Positions 1-11,030 of a stretch of DNA of 64,000 nucleotides are shown here, piece after piece. The notes below the pieces were generated by a model. That model searched no databases. It was given only the letters and a program-made list of their open reading frames with translations, and was not told the origin of the DNA. Positions within the stretch are counted from its first letter, which is position 1, and each line of letters starts with the position of its first letter. The stretch covers positions 963,400 to 1,027,399 of the forward strand of contig CAUJNA010001247.1 of the NCBI GenBank assembly GCA_963377175.1, written 5' to 3'. The stretch comes from Effrenium voratum (lineage: Eukaryota; Sar; Dinophyceae; Suessiales; Symbiodiniaceae). Position numbers and translations under genes: made by a program.

Positions 1-1
1 C

Positions 2-196
2 TCTGAAGACATGGTCGTAGGTGCGGAGATGACCTTTGACATTACCGAGGACCCCAGGAGTGGCAAAACCAGGGCGACCAATGTGACCCTGACCAATGGC
101 GGAAGCGGAGGAGGCGGCGGTGAAGACTATGGCGACTACGGCGGCTATGGCAAGTCCGGTGGCAAGGGCAAGGGCAAGCGATACGATCCGTACTAG
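2..196 (+). CDS. Cold-shock-domain protein, copy 1 (5' truncated by window edge)
   Basis: Only the C-terminal ~64 residues are inside the window; the reading frame is open from base 2. It holds the last part of the cold-shock beta-barrel (VVGAEMTFDITEDPRSGKTR, ATNVTL) followed by a glycine/tyrosine/lysine tail (GGYGKSGGKGKGKRYDPY) and a TAG stop. It is almost identical to the complete copies that follow on the same strand, so it is the third member of a tandem array. Family knowledge: cold-shock domains bind single-stranded RNA or DNA and act as chaperones. Unlike the other copies the glycine run reads GGEDYGDY rather than GGGDYGDY. Confidence 0.85.
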   Translation, partial: SEDMVVGAEMTFDITEDPRSGKTRATNVTLTNGGSGGGGGEDYGDYGGYGKSGGKGKGKRYDPY

Positions 197-490
197 TGAG
201 GATGACCAACCATCTAGTCACCGATAGCCAGCAATAGTCTCAAGATGTCTCAAGTCTTGCTAATGATGACCATTCTGAAGGAAGAATCACGCTTTCCCCT
301 CAGCTGGTAGTCTGCAAGCTTTTGCTTTTGGGCAGCAGACAGTGACTTGCAGGCAAACTGTGCTGAGTGATTTCAAGTATAAGTAGTCTACTTGCAGGTT
401 TTGTCATCAGTATTGTTGGGCGAAAAGTGCGCGCCTCGAATTGCAGGAAGTTGCGTGTTGCATGTGCAGTGCTTTGCATTGGTCAAGTGC
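197..490. other. Spacer of the cold-shock gene array, first half
   Basis: This stretch aligns almost base for base with the region after copy 2 (3342-3634): the same words for the post-stop segment, CTCAAGATGTCTCAAGTC, the GGGCAGCAGACAGTGACTTG block and GTTGGGCGAAAAGTG. It is therefore part of the tandem unit and not unique DNA. The alignment breaks at the AT microsatellite. Confidence 0.7.
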
Positions 491-541
491 ATATATATAT
501 ATATATGTATATATATGATTATTATACTATATATATATATG
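491..541. repeat. (AT)n microsatellite followed by ATGGTCAGGCCCCCC
   Basis: An alternating AT tract of about 50 bp with a short interruption runs directly into ATGGTCAGGCCCCCCC. A nearly identical junction occurs at 11033-11090, suggesting the microsatellite and its flank belong to one dispersed repeat. Confidence 0.7.
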
Positions 542-743
542 GTCAGGCCCCCCCTCATGAACTACCTGTCCCTCTTTCTTCATAAACTGACTGGAAAAAC
601 ACAGTGTTTGTCCATAGTTTTAGCACTCTCGACCCAAAAAACAGCAAAATGGACAAAACGGATTCCATTTGGATATGCCTTTTTGCAGACATATTTCAAA
701 CTATGAAAAACTTTAGAGCCTCCGGCTCAGTCCGCCGACATTG

Positions 744-865
744 TCCTCTCCCTTTTCTCCTTTTTTTCTCTCTCTTGTCTCCCTCATGCATTCTGTCGTC
801 CTCTCTCCCTCCCTCTGCTCCCCATCCTCCCCATCCCCCCAAGCCTCTCTCTCCTCAATCTCTCC

Positions 866-905
<40 letters not shown>

Positions 906-1236
906 CTCTGTGTCTCTGTCTCTTTCTGTCTCCCTGTCTCCTTCCTGTCCACGCCCCTCTGCAGAAAAAGGGTACCCTAATTCGAACCTCTCTACTCTGT
1001 CACTTTCTCGCTCTTTCTCTCTCTCTCTCTCTCTGTGTCTCTCTTTCTCAGTCTCTGTCTTTCTCTCTCTCGCTGTCTCTCTCTCTGTCTGTCTCTTTCT
1101 CTGTTTCTCTGATTCTCTCTCTCTCTCTCTCTTTCTCACTCTCTGTGTCTCGCTCTCTCTCTCTCTCTCTCTCCCTCTCTCTCTCCCGCTCTCTCCCTGT
1201 CTCTCTCTCCCTCTCTCTCTGCATTGCAGCGTCACG
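744..1236. repeat. (CT)n / CTGT-CTTT microsatellite
   Basis: About 490 bp almost purely of C and T on this strand (CTCTCT runs with CTGT and CTTT variants), with one short mixed interruption near 950-1000 containing AAAGGGTACCCT. Long open frames on both strands here are artefacts of the repeat. Confidence 0.9.
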
Positions 1237-1690
1237 TCCCCCCTGAGTTGTCTCGATGTCCGGGCACTGCCCCTGCATGACCCTGAACTGTCATCTCACT
1301 ACTGGCTTTCCCCTTGATTTCCCCTTCATGTCCTTTTCACGTTTCCCATGATGTCCTGGTCCTGTCCCTTCCATGCCGTTCAACCCCCCCTTCGTGTCCC
1401 TGACATTTTCTCGGTATGTCCGCTTCATTTTCCATGTATGTCCCTTCTTTTCTTGAGTCATTTCCCTACATCTCCCGTCGGGCCGATTGGTTTCCTTGTG
1501 CTTTGTTTCCCTTTCCTTCCCCCTGCACTCCCCTTGTTTTCATTTCTGTCCCTTGCATGTCCCTGTCAGTTCCCCTTTGTTTCCCTTTCATGTCCCGCTG
1601 CTTTCCTGTCATGTCGACTTCCTATTTCCTCCCCTCATTTCCTTGCACTTCCTTGCATTTCTCCTTTGCTCCCCAATATCTCCCGCAAAA
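1237..1690. repeat. Pyrimidine-rich degenerate CATGTCCC tract
   Basis: Words such as TTCATGTCC, CCATGATGTCC, TGCATGTCCC and TCATGTCCCG recur every 20-40 bp in a C/T-rich background. It reads as an old, diverged minisatellite. No gene is seen. Confidence 0.5.
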
Positions 1691-2054
1691 CACACGGTTT
1701 TTCCAGCGTTTTCGCAATTCGGACGTCCAAAAACACAGAGTTTTTCCAGATTTTCTGCAAAAGGAGGCAGGAACCCCAAACCAGCAAAGAGCGGCAGGGG
1801 GAATCGAGCCTGGGACCCCTGTTTTGACACCGGCTCCCCGAAGACTACGTTTAGTGGAACGTCATCACATTGCCGCGCGGTCCTTTGGGGGGGGGACGGG
1901 TTAGGGGGGGGATATCCTCTATCCTCTCTTAGGTGTCCGGCACGCCGAGCAATGTCGGCGGATATTAAAACTCTGTGTGGTTTGTTTACATTTGTTCAGA
2001 TGCTATTACTATGAGTGGTAAAACAAAACTTTGTTTTACGCATTCAATCAAATG

Positions 2055-2560
2055 TCAACGCTGTGAACATTATTAAATTAAACCAAAACCAAAAAAGTCG
2101 AGGACAACCCAAAAACAAAAAACTCAAGGAGAAACAAACTAAGGAGTATCTTTGGTTTGGCCCATGTTTTGGTTTTCTCGAGTTTTTTGTTTTCCTCGGC
2201 GTTGTGTTTTTAAAGCACAAAGCAACCAAAAAACATGTTTTTGGGTTTTCCAAGTGGGTGGGCCCAGAAAACCAAAAAAGCCATGTTTTTCAATGAAAAA
2301 CACTCAAGAAAAACAACTCGAGAAAACCAAAAACAAAAGATTGAGCCAAACCTAAGATTCTCCTCAGATTTTTTCTTTTGTTGTTTTATCGGGTTTTTTG
2401 TAGAGCCAAAACCATTGTTTTGTTATTGTTTGTTTTTTGGTTTTTCGACAAAACACCAAAACCACTCAAGGAAAACCACAAAAATCAAAAACACCCCGAG
2501 AACACCAAAAACAATAATTTGAGCCAAACCCAATATACTCCGCAGAGTTTGTTTTCTTTG
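2055..2560. repeat. A/T-rich foldback repeat, three copies in alternating orientation
   Basis: A motif GGAGTAT-CTTTGGTTTGGC followed by TTTTGGTTTTCTCGAGTT occurs on the plus strand near 2143-2200. It appears as reverse complement at about 2300-2375 (CTCGAGAAAACCAAAAAC, then CCAAACCTAAGATTCTCC) and again at about 2450-2545 (CCAAACCCAATATACTCC). The arms can pair into large hairpins. Confidence 0.6.
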
Positions 2561-2966
2561 GCTTTAGAGCTGCCATGACGATTAGAAAGCAAAAGGGGGC
2601 AGTTTAAGCTGGAGTCACTCTGATGGCTGCGGCTTACTCCACTATTCACACAGCCTGTTTGTATCCAAATGGAGTGAATCCTTGCCCTTCAGATAAGCAG
2701 AATAGTTGCCCTAGAAGTATAATTATTCGCTTGAGACATTGCAATTGCAACAGCACCCAAAAGGTAGTTCATAGGGGGGGGCTCAGCATGCACACTTATT
2801 TCCAGAGAGTGAGTGCGATTCAGGACAGCGGGTGCCTGACTCATGCTGATATGTGTAGTGATGATTTGAGGGTCCTTTGATGCTGTGATAAAAACTTTGC
2901 ATAGCTGCTTTCAGTTCGACCAGTTTTGCTGGGTCTTATTGTGCAGGAAGGACCACCAAGTTGTCC

Positions 2967-2984
2967 ATTTCGCAGCCATTGCAG
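2967..2984 (+). promoter_or_regulatory. Conserved AG acceptor upstream of cold-shock copy 2
   Basis: Strong identity between the 5' flanks of copies 2 and 3 begins at ATTTCGCAGCCATTGCAG, 46-63 bp before the ATG. Each block offers two AG dinucleotides. In dinoflagellates mRNAs receive a trans-spliced leader at an AG, so this is the likely acceptor; which AG is used cannot be told from sequence. Confidence 0.45.
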
Positions 2985-3029
2985 AGCGCCGAACTACCGT
3001 TCCCAAGGCCTAGCACCCTGGTTTGACAC

Positions 3030-3341
3030 ATGGCATACTCCGGCTCGTTGAAGAAGTTCATGGAAGGCAAGGGCTTCGGCTTCATTGAGAACTCGGACGG
3101 CTCCGGCGATGTCTTCGTCCACTTCTCCCAGCTCACCAACGGAGGCTCTGAAGACATGGTCGTAGGTGCGGAGATGACCTTTGACATTACGGAGGACCCC
3201 AGGAGTGGCAAAACCAGGGCGACCAATGTGACCCTGACCAATGGCGGAAGCGGAGGAGGCGGGGGTGGAGACTATGGCGACTACGGCGGCTATGGCAAGT
3301 CCGGTGGCAAGGGCAAGGGCAAACGATACGATCCGTACTAG
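3030..3341 (+). CDS. Cold-shock-domain protein, copy 2
   Basis: Complete 103-aa protein. Residues 1-70 form one cold-shock domain: the RNP1-like motif KGFGFIEN (residues 14-21) and the RNP2-like motif DVFVHFSQL (27-35) are intact, followed by the beta-4/beta-5 segment GAEMTFDITEDPRSGKTRA. The tail is a glycine-rich stretch with DYGDYGGYGKSGGKGKGK and ends RYDPY. Single-domain cold-shock proteins with short glycine-rich tails bind RNA or single-stranded DNA; cellular site is not shown. The ATG is the first in frame after a conserved AG acceptor and gives the full domain. The gene lies in a head-to-tail array with copies 1 and 3 and has no recognisable promoter of its own, which fits polycistronic transcription and trans-splicing. 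Confidence 0.93.
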   Translation: MAYSGSLKKFMEGKGFGFIENSDGSGDVFVHFSQLTNGGSEDMVVGAEMTFDITEDPRSGKTRATNVTLTNGGSGGGGGGDYGDYGGYGKSGGKGKGKRYDPY

Positions 3342-3899
3342 TGAGGACGACCAACCATCTAGTCACCGATAGCCAGCAATAGTCTCAAGATGTCTCAAGT
3401 CTTGCTAATGTCCATTCAGAAGGAAGAGTCACGCTTTCCCCTCAGCTGGCAGTCTGTAAGTTTTTGCTTTTGGGCAGCAGACAGTGACTTGCAGGCCAGC
3501 TGCTGATGATGTCAAGTAGTCTAAGTGCAGGTTGGGTCATGCAGTATTGTTGGGCGAAAAGTGTGCGCCTCGCATTGTAGGAAGTTTAGCTTTGCGTGTT
3601 GCATGTGCTGCGCTTTGCACTCGTCAAGTGCAGACATATGAGTAGCCATGCACACTTATCTCCAGAGAGTGTGATTCAGTACAGCGGATGCCTCACTCAT
3701 GTTGATATGTGTAGCGATCTCGACCCGTGTTGCTGGAGCATCTCTTGACCTGCTGCGTCTTTTTGTGCAGAAAGGTATGGGGATTCGGTGCAGAAAGTTA
3801 TGGGGGTTAGGTTGAGCTTAAATCGAACACCAATCTATTTCGCAGCCATTGCAGAGCGCCGAACTACCGTTCCCAAGGCCAAGCACCCTGGTTTGACAC
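3342..3899. other. Intact spacer between cold-shock copies 2 and 3
   Basis: 558 bp, giving an array period of about 870 bp. The first part matches 197-490 and the part after 3640 matches 2788-2900 and 2967-3029, so it shows what the first spacer looked like before its insertion. It ends in the AG acceptor block ATTTCGCAGCCATTGCAG at 3837-3854. Confidence 0.7.
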
Positions 3900-4214
3900 A
3901 TGGCATACTCCGGCTCATTGAAAAAGTTCATGGAAGGCAAGGGCTTCGGCTTCATTGAGAACTCGGACGGCTCCGGCGATGTCTTTGTCCACTTCTCCCA
4001 GCTGACCAACGGAGGCTCTGAAGACATGGTCGTAGGTGCGGAGATGACCTTTGACATTACCGAGGACCCCAGGAGTGGCAAAACCAGGGCGACCAATGTG
4101 ACCCTGACCAATGGCGGAAGCGGAGGAGGCGGGGGTGGAGACTATGGCGACTACGGCGGCTATGGCAAGTCCGGTGGCAAGGGCAAGGGCAACCGCTACG
4201 AGCCGTACTACTAA
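3900..4214 (+). CDS. Cold-shock-domain protein, copy 3
   Basis: Complete 104-aa protein, identical to copy 2 through the cold-shock domain and differing only at the tail, which ends GNRYEPYY instead of GKRYDPY. RNP1 (KGFGFIEN) and RNP2 (DVFVHFSQL) are intact. Near-identity at the nucleotide level across the coding region, including many third positions, points to recent duplication or concerted evolution. The 3' flank after the stop differs completely from those of copies 1 and 2, so the array ends here. Confidence 0.93.
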   Translation: MAYSGSLKKFMEGKGFGFIENSDGSGDVFVHFSQLTNGGSEDMVVGAEMTFDITEDPRSGKTRATNVTLTNGGSGGGGGGDYGDYGGYGKSGGKGKGNRYEPYY

Positions 4215-5359
4215 GGTGCCAGCTTGCTGACCTGAATCTGTTGGTCGCTACTGGCAGGGTGGTTACCAGTAGGGGTTTTGGGTGCAGGTCTTGCCAGTGA
4301 TTAGGTTCAGGGAAGTCATTTGATTCGATTGGTGCTTTTAAGACTCGGCAGATCCATCTTTGTCAGTCAAGATGTTTTGGTGATTGTTGGGTCGATGCGC
4401 TGATGCTGTCAAATAGTGTAACGAGAACTGGTTTAACAGCGGCAAGTGCTCTCTTGTGGCACAGGGCATATCATAGCGGCATATCAGCACAGCCGCACCA
4501 CACTCAGAGCATCACCAAGCTCTTGGGAGTGTTTCTTTTGCGGGCATTTGCTGTGACGATAGAGTGCAGGGCAGCGTATTTTGGGCAAAGAATCGCACCA
4601 GGGCTGTCATCATACATGGAGCGAACCGTGGCACACACCTCGCTTCATTCCAGCAGCGCCAACTATCGCCGAATGTTCTGCGGCGACAAGCATCCCTGTT
4701 GGAGCCTGAATCATTCTGGCCGAGAACCTTGAAAGCACATCTTTGCCTCAAAGGCGTCATTGTCTTCCAGGCGTTCTGCATTTCGCAACATCAGTATTAG
4801 TATTTGAGAAGGAACCTCTAAAGTGGTCCGATGAAGATCGCCCAAGTCTGATGTCCACCAGTTCGCGTCTCCCAATAAAACATGTTTTTGCTGCCAAATT
4901 TGCTGTCACTGTGCGGGTTCGCTATCACAACCCGCCGGATGCTGCGTTTTGCGGAAATTCGGGCTAAGGACAGGCCTGCAGATCCAAGAGCAAGTTGGCG
5001 CGGTCAAAGAATGGCTGTACTTTTTGCAGGCACGGCTTCGAGAGAAGGCATTGCAAGACAAAAGACGATCTTAGATGAATTTTCAGCTGCCACTTGCATT
5101 TGTAGGCTTTCTTCACGTGGGTCACAACTTGAAGTATCTCCGGCCTTCATTCCCAGCAAAAACTATGAAAGCCGACCAATTGGGCTTACATTGCTGAGGT
5201 TATGGCTTTCCGGTCTTTGATTCGACTCCCTTTGAGGTGTTTTTTGGAGGAGACCTCGGCCATGGTTGTGGGAAAGCGGGTTTCCAAGGCCACTTTCTGT
5301 GCTTCAAAGCAATCAATGGGATTCACCCATGGTATCAGCGGCATTTCCAACACTCTCAG
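4215..5359. other. Unassigned region
   Basis: Several open frames of up to 109 codons exist on both strands, but none shows a recognisable domain, a splice-site pattern or a codon signature I trust. I see no repeat structure. Confidence 0.4.
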
Positions 5360-5439
5360 AGTCTCAGCGCTCAAAACCAGACCAGAGCAAGAGCCAGCTT
5401 CAGGTGGATGAAAACCTTCAGAGCCTGGATGACATCAAG
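5360..5439 (+). CDS. Candidate internal exon (coiled-coil-like peptide)
   Basis: An 80-nt stretch flanked by a pyrimidine-rich acceptor (CCAACACTCTCAG, ending at 5359) and a strong donor (ATCAAG then GTGAGC at 5440). The open frame reads SQRSKPDQSKSQLQ then VDENLQSLDDIK, a polar sequence with spaced leucines typical of a helical segment. No partner exon is identified and function is unknown. Only the splice signals and composition support it. Confidence 0.35.
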
Positions 5440-5596
5440 GTGAGCACGGGGGTTTTCGGCTAGCCCCCCGTTTGGGGAATGAACCACCCGATTTATGCTA
5501 CGTGTAGCGGAGGTTACAAGCTCCTCGCAACAAAGGGCTGTCGGACCGGGAGAGTCCAAAAGCAATACAGTACTGGAAGTTGTCAGATCAAAGCAG

Positions 5597-5620
5597 GTTG
5601 GTTGGTTGGTTGGCTGGCTT
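5597..5620. repeat. Short (GGTT)n tract
   Basis: GGTTGGTTGGTTGGTTGGCTGG, immediately before the foldback repeat. Confidence 0.8.
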
Positions 5621-5636
5621 GCCGCATCCCTGCCAT

Positions 5637-5938
5637 CGGGGGCTGGTTTAAGTTAAGGGGGGTTTAGCTGGCTTAGATCTTCATGCGGGTGAGTCTTATC
5701 GTGGTTTGGGGTTGATTTAGGGCTGACTTCCAGGCTGCTCTCGGGCTGGCTTAGGGTGGGATTTGATTTGGGGTTTTCGCCCACAACTCACGCAACAACA
5801 CTCCTAAAGCAACCCTAAAGGCACTGTTTTTCCAGCAGCACGCCCAACACAAATCAGATCCGACAGCAGCCCCAAGACCCACCCGAATGAAGACCTAAGC
5901 CAGCCTAAACCCCTTTTAACTTAAACTAGCCGCCCCCA
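5637..5938. repeat. Foldback (long inverted) repeat
   Basis: Left arm 5637-5696 (starting GGGGGCTGGTTTAAGTTAAG) and right arm 5875-5938 are imperfect reverse complements over about 60 bp, sharing TTTAAGTTAA, GGTTTAG, CTGGCTTAG and TCTTCAT. The loop is about 180 bp and carries TTTAGGG-like words (GATTTAGGGC, GGCTTAGGGT). No transposase or clear target duplication is seen. Confidence 0.65.
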
Positions 5939-8669
5939 GCAACTCCCAACTGCCTCCTAATCAGAGCCAAATAGGCAACTCCCCGGCCAAGTGATGCTGG
6001 TGATGCTGAAACCAGCCCTAGAAAAACCCAAGCCTTAAAAAATACAGAAACACCCCTACCCCCTGAAACATGGTTGGACCAACCCTGTTGGTGATAAATC
6101 CCCACCTAAATGATCTCCCCCACAGGCTCCCACATTCAATTCACACCCAGATGATTGCCTGGGGTTGTTGCCTCCAATGGGCACATTTCACCGTTCTTTG
6201 ACACGTGGAGAATCCAAGATTTTGTTCCAAGATTTTGTTCCAAGTGATTTGCGTAGATACTGTGCGCACGTGTGATAATTGTCTTGGCCATCGGGCTAAA
6301 GTGTCAATGTCAGGTTGATCTGACATATGTGGGCCAAGGTTTTGTGTAAGGGGATTTTGTTTTGTGTCCGCGGCTTTGCGCTGGGCGAGTTGGGCTGTAC
6401 CGGGGGACGAGCCCTCATTTCCCCATGTGTTGGGGGACAAGGTAGTTTTGGGTGTCTACCAATTTGTGGGGGAAACCAAAGGGAAAGCAAAAGGCAAACA
6501 CTATGTTGACGCCTTTTGACGCCCAACAGGACAAGCCTGCGCAATTCTCATCTGCCAGGTGCGGCTTGAGAATGGCTGGCCAGATTTGGAGTCCGTGCCG
6601 GTGGTCTCATGGCCGGAAAGGACGCCTATCCTCAGCGCCCAGTGGCATGAGTTCAGCATTGGGACCCCCCTCCCCCGTGTGCTTTGCGCAACATTCTGAT
6701 GGCACTGGGTGAAACGGAAGCCGTGTATTTGACTTTGCGCCGCATGCTGTTCAATCGGGTAGCTGGGACACAGTGTGTGGTTGTGTGCGTGTGTGTTGGG
6801 TTCTAGTTTTTCATGCTTCATATCCCCCTCAAGGAAACTACACTGAATGTTAGAGACCTCTATTTCACCCGGTGCTTGGTGCTTGGCCAGCGTTTGGCAA
6901 CACTTCTGCTGGCTAAAATGTTGGTAAAGATACCAGCACCGCCCGTGCTTCTTGGGCAGTACTTGGGACTTTGGACATTGCAGAACGAGTTGTTGCTAGG
7001 TGCTGGTAGATTTAGGGTTGAACATTGACCAAGCTTGGCATCATTTCCGAGTTCTCTGACCCTCAAGCGTGGTCCCAGGAGACAAGCCGGATGCAACTGA
7101 CACGGGAACTGCCCATCCCCGAAGGATGAACGTTTCCGGAAGGGAAACGTAAACCCGGAATTTGAACAGAGTCCCTTAAAGGATACAATTCGGCGAATGA
7201 CAGAAAATGCCAGCTGATTTAGAGGATCCCCTTGTAGGGTTTGGACTTCCCAAAAGGACCCTGTTGAAAGCAGGGATGCGGGAATACACAATTTGAATTT
7301 AGTTTTCTCGTGTCGCATCTTGACGAAGAAGGCGCTCTCACTTGCTACGTTGGCGTGCTTGCGAGATGCTCCATCAATCGTTGCGAGCCGTTGGTTCAAA
7401 AATTGAATGGACCCCCATACGGTTGCCATGCGTCTAGTCCCTGATCGTTGGGTCCTCCAAGATGTCCCGAACACAAACAAGCGGCCCCGACTTTTTTGGA
7501 GTAGTCGACCCCCTGTATACAAGGCAGGACAAAAGGACAAAGGAACGTAACCCTTTGGGAGGCGGGGGCGGCGCAAAATGCGACCCTTTTTATTGGTTTT
7601 CAAAATTGGAATATGCCCCCAGATTCTTCGCATTTCCGCTGAGTTTCGTAAAGTTCAACCGCAGAAAGGGTACCCTGAAAACACCCGCATTGACAGCATA
7701 TGGAGCCCAGCCAGATTGTTTGGCCCAAAAGTACATTCCAAACAGCAAGCCTCCACCGCTTATTTCCCTTTTGGGTGGTTTGAGGGGGTTTAAGGGGAAA
7801 CATGCAGGGCATCCTGAGAATAGTACCACTAGTTTCCTGCTGGCATGGCTTGGATTTTTTCGAAACAAATGGCTGTGTGCATGAAACCTGCAAAAGGTTG
7901 GACCTCTTGCTCAGGGGGAAGGAGCAACAAAGAGACGCCCTTATGGTACAGAAGCCCTTCTAGATGTTTGCCTTTTGCTATGATGGCGGTAGGAGAGATG
8001 AGAATCCTTTGTGGGTTGAACGTTGATCAAGATAGCTTCATGGCTTGCACTATGTTTTGGCGCCGATGTTTATGGTACCCCAAACCTCCCTTTCTAAGCA
8101 TTTAACCCCTACCGAGGCTTAAGCCCTTGTCATTTGCCATTCGCCGCCATGGCGGCCAAGCTATCGAGGGATGCAACGGAGCTGGCGGAAGCGGGGAAGC
8201 TTTGACGTGTGGCAGGAGTCCCCATATCTGTGTATTTCTCTTAGTGGCCCCCTTGGTTGATTGTACGGGGAAGCCAAAACCCTCCCATTTTGGGGCACCT
8301 CTATGTTGAGAAACACCCCTATATGCGCCCGTTCGGTGGTTTTTGAGCATCACCTTCGCAGATTTTGGGCCAAGGGGTGGACATTTTAGGAACCCTGTGA
8401 GCTTCAGTCCAGTCTTTTGGCAGTTCCCAGCGCCATACCCTTCCGAAAACGTGTACATTCTTTAGACTTTACCGGGATCCATGAGACATCATTTAGGGGA
8501 TTCATGGCAGCCCACTTTCGAGACGATTCCCAATTTCAATTCATGGCCATATCCCACCAAAAGTTCAACTTTCAGCAATGGATTAAAGCACTAAGGCCTT
8601 TTTGAGGCATCACGTGTGGCACCAAAAAATCAAGTTCCCGTGTGGCAGACAAAAGTTGACCGTGACTCA
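5939..8669. other. Unassigned region
   Basis: No gene recognised. A 257-codon open frame on the minus strand (6860-7633) lacks any domain, splice context or paralogue and is treated as chance. The word GCAGAAAGGGTACCCT at 7662 resembles GCAGAAAAAGGGTACCCT at 961, hinting at a shared repeat. Confidence 0.4.
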
Positions 8670-8728
8670 CTTGAGCAGTGCCCACACACACACCCTTGGC
8701 CATTTTAGTAGGTAGTTCTACTACCTGG
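8670..8728. repeat. Dispersed repeat with TAGTAG..CTACTA palindrome, copy 1
   Basis: The segment ending in CCATTTTAGTAGGTAGTTC then TACTACCTGG matches 30098-30155. It contains the perfect inverted pair AGGTAG / CTACCT around TTCTA. Confidence 0.5.
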
Positions 8729-11030
8729 TGTCGTAAAGGTTACAACACGGAATGCTGTTTGGTCGGACCTTTCACCTGGCAGCCAAGTCTTCTTTTGTCG
8801 TGCGCTAAAGATCAAAAAGCCATCAAAATGAGCCGTGGGCTAGTCTCGTTGAGAGGTTGATCCCATCCTTGTTCTTTCATTTTGTGTGGTGAGTGTGGAG
8901 AAAAAGTTTCGTCCAACGACACGGGGCAGGCTGGTCACTTCCGCAAGGCGCGGAAAGGGAGCTGGAGCCCAGCAATCGGCATTCGCCGCAATTTTCCGGG
9001 TCCATTGAACAGAGCATTTTGCATATTTTGCCGGGTTCTGAAATTGCTGTTACTTTAGTGAAGGGGCTCGCAGACGCCGGTTGCCTGTTCGCAAAGTTGA
9101 GCTGTGTTTGCATGTCAGAAGTGGAGCATGGGAGAGTGATTTACATTTTATGGTTCCACTAAATATATATGGGCCGAGTCTAACCATGCCATTAGAAGTT
9201 GGGCAGAAAAGATAAGGTGGATTCCCTCTGCAATTCTCTCCCTGAGCAAGGCCCGGTCAAATGGCCAACAATTGCCTCCCTACGGCCAAGCAAGCAAGGG
9301 GTCGGCCATGTTTTGTATTTGAAAGTGTCAGGTAGCTGGTGGTTTGGGCATTTGAACCCTGGTTCTTCCAACAATCCAAACCGCAAGGGAAGCCAAAAGT
9401 GTACGTGCTTTGCAAGGCAGAAGCCTCGAGTCCAAATCCATGCCGTTCAAGTCAAGTGATCTGGGCGACGATTTTTTCGCTTCAAACATCATGCTCTGAA
9501 AGATGTGAACGTCTGGGTATGGCATAATTTTGGGTTTGACCTTCTCACCTGGGCTTCCCGTTTAGTTGAGGCCCTTCTGATTATTTTTGTCCAGGCCGCA
9601 AATGAGCCAGTTGAGTTGGGCATGAAGGTCTGCGTTTGAGGTTGGTGATTTTTTTTTTGCGATTTCAAGAACTATGTACGCAAACAGCCACACCCTGGTG
9701 GACTGTCACAGGATATCACCATGTTGGTTGTAAGCTTGGGAGTCGGGTGTTCCCAGAAAGCTCAAAATACATGTATGTATATAGTGACTTTGGTGCCGGA
9801 TTGTCGTTGCACCCTCATTGCGGCTCCACACAATATGATCACGACAAGAAGAGCCGTTGTACTGGACGCCACGCGTCCGCTTGTGCCAATCATGGCAGCC
9901 AACAGTCGCTTTTGTCCGTCTCGCAAGGGGGAAACGTGTGGAGCTTGTGTGTCGGGTTGTTTGTTTTGTATTTGTATGGGGTGATAATTTAAGGAGACAT
10001 ATACGACGGTGCGCCAATATATCCGGAACCACTGGCATCAGTTCGTTTGCGACAGGGGCGTCGCGGGTTCCATGACCACATTGACTCAAATTCTGGGCTG
10101 CCGTATGACCCGAAACCGCCGGGTTTAAGTCTATGTGGTCAGAAAATTGAACCTTCGCCGGTATTCTTGTAAGTACTTTCTGGTGATCAAAGAGCCTGAG
10201 ATAGCAAGTGACATCATGGTGTCCAACTCAACAAATCACTTGAGTTGACTGCAAAGGCCACTCAGGCACCTGAAGACAGTAAGGTCCACCTGATCTTCCA
10301 AACGTCGGCCCGCCGGATTCTCCATTGCACGTGTGCCGCTCCCCTAATAAAAGCCAAAACTATGATTCGTCCAGTGTGGGGCACCTTCCGGGCGGGAGCA
10401 GGTCTTGTGGAATTTGGCTGTGAGTCCCTTTAAAAGTCCCCGCTTTAGGCGGCGCAGCTTTTCGCCAAGGCCGCCGAGCAGGAGCGACTCTGCCAAGCAT
10501 GAGACACAGCTGGATGAAATACACGGATTTCCTAGGTGGATACCATATATACTGCTAGTTAGATGGGTAAGATTGTGAGTTTGATTCATCAACACGTTTG
10601 ATGAATAGGGGTGTCCCACATGAGGGGATCCGCCACTTTGTGGGGACAGACCCTCTAGTTTCCAAGATAAAGAGTTGGGGTGTGATGTGGGCTATCTCTT
10701 CTTTCATATCCTCAGGTAATAGCGGGTTAAGAGATAGAGAGAGAAAGCCGTCTTTTCATCTCCAACATTCCCTGCACTACCTTGTCCCTCGTGGTTCATC
10801 TGTTACCTCGGGAACAAAGGGAGAGAGAAGGCGAGTAAAAGCCAGAGGGCCAATCAATCTGGGCCGATTGATCTGCCAGGTTGGCTAAACATGCCAATCC
10901 GCTGTCAAAATTGCTTCACTGCTGCTTTGATTAATCACTCCTTCAAATTCATTGCCGGGCGAGGGGGGGGGAGGGCAGCGAACCTGGACTCGGGGACGTA
11001 TTGTAGAAGGAAAGTGTATGCATATAGAAA
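8729..11030. other. Unassigned region
   Basis: No gene recognised. Around 10458-10497 the sequence LFAKAAEQERLCQ could be read between an AG and an AG/CATG, but it is too short to call an exon. Confidence 0.35.

Larger units (their letters stand above)
491..2787. other. ~2.3-kb low-complexity insertion in the first cold-shock spacer
   Basis: Comparing the two spacers, homology stops near 490 (after GTCAAGTGCA) and resumes near 2788 (CATGCACACTTAT, matching 3648 onward). The 2.3 kb in between has no counterpart in the second spacer. It contains an AT microsatellite, a CT microsatellite, a pyrimidine-rich CATGTCCC-like tract, about 300 bp of unassigned sequence (1690-2010) and an A/T-rich foldback set. 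No gene is recognisable. No target duplication was found. Confidence 0.55.

Noticed and set aside
1790..1870. tRNA-like TCGAGCC/GGATTCGA words on the minus strand
   Set aside because: No cloverleaf: the T stem does not pair and no acceptor stem or anticodon arm can be drawn.
6860..7633. 257-codon minus-strand open frame
   Set aside because: No domain, no paralogue, no splice signals, unnatural composition; likely chance.
9636..10089. 118- and 127-codon frames on opposite strands
   Set aside because: Mutual shadows with no recognisable domain or splice context.
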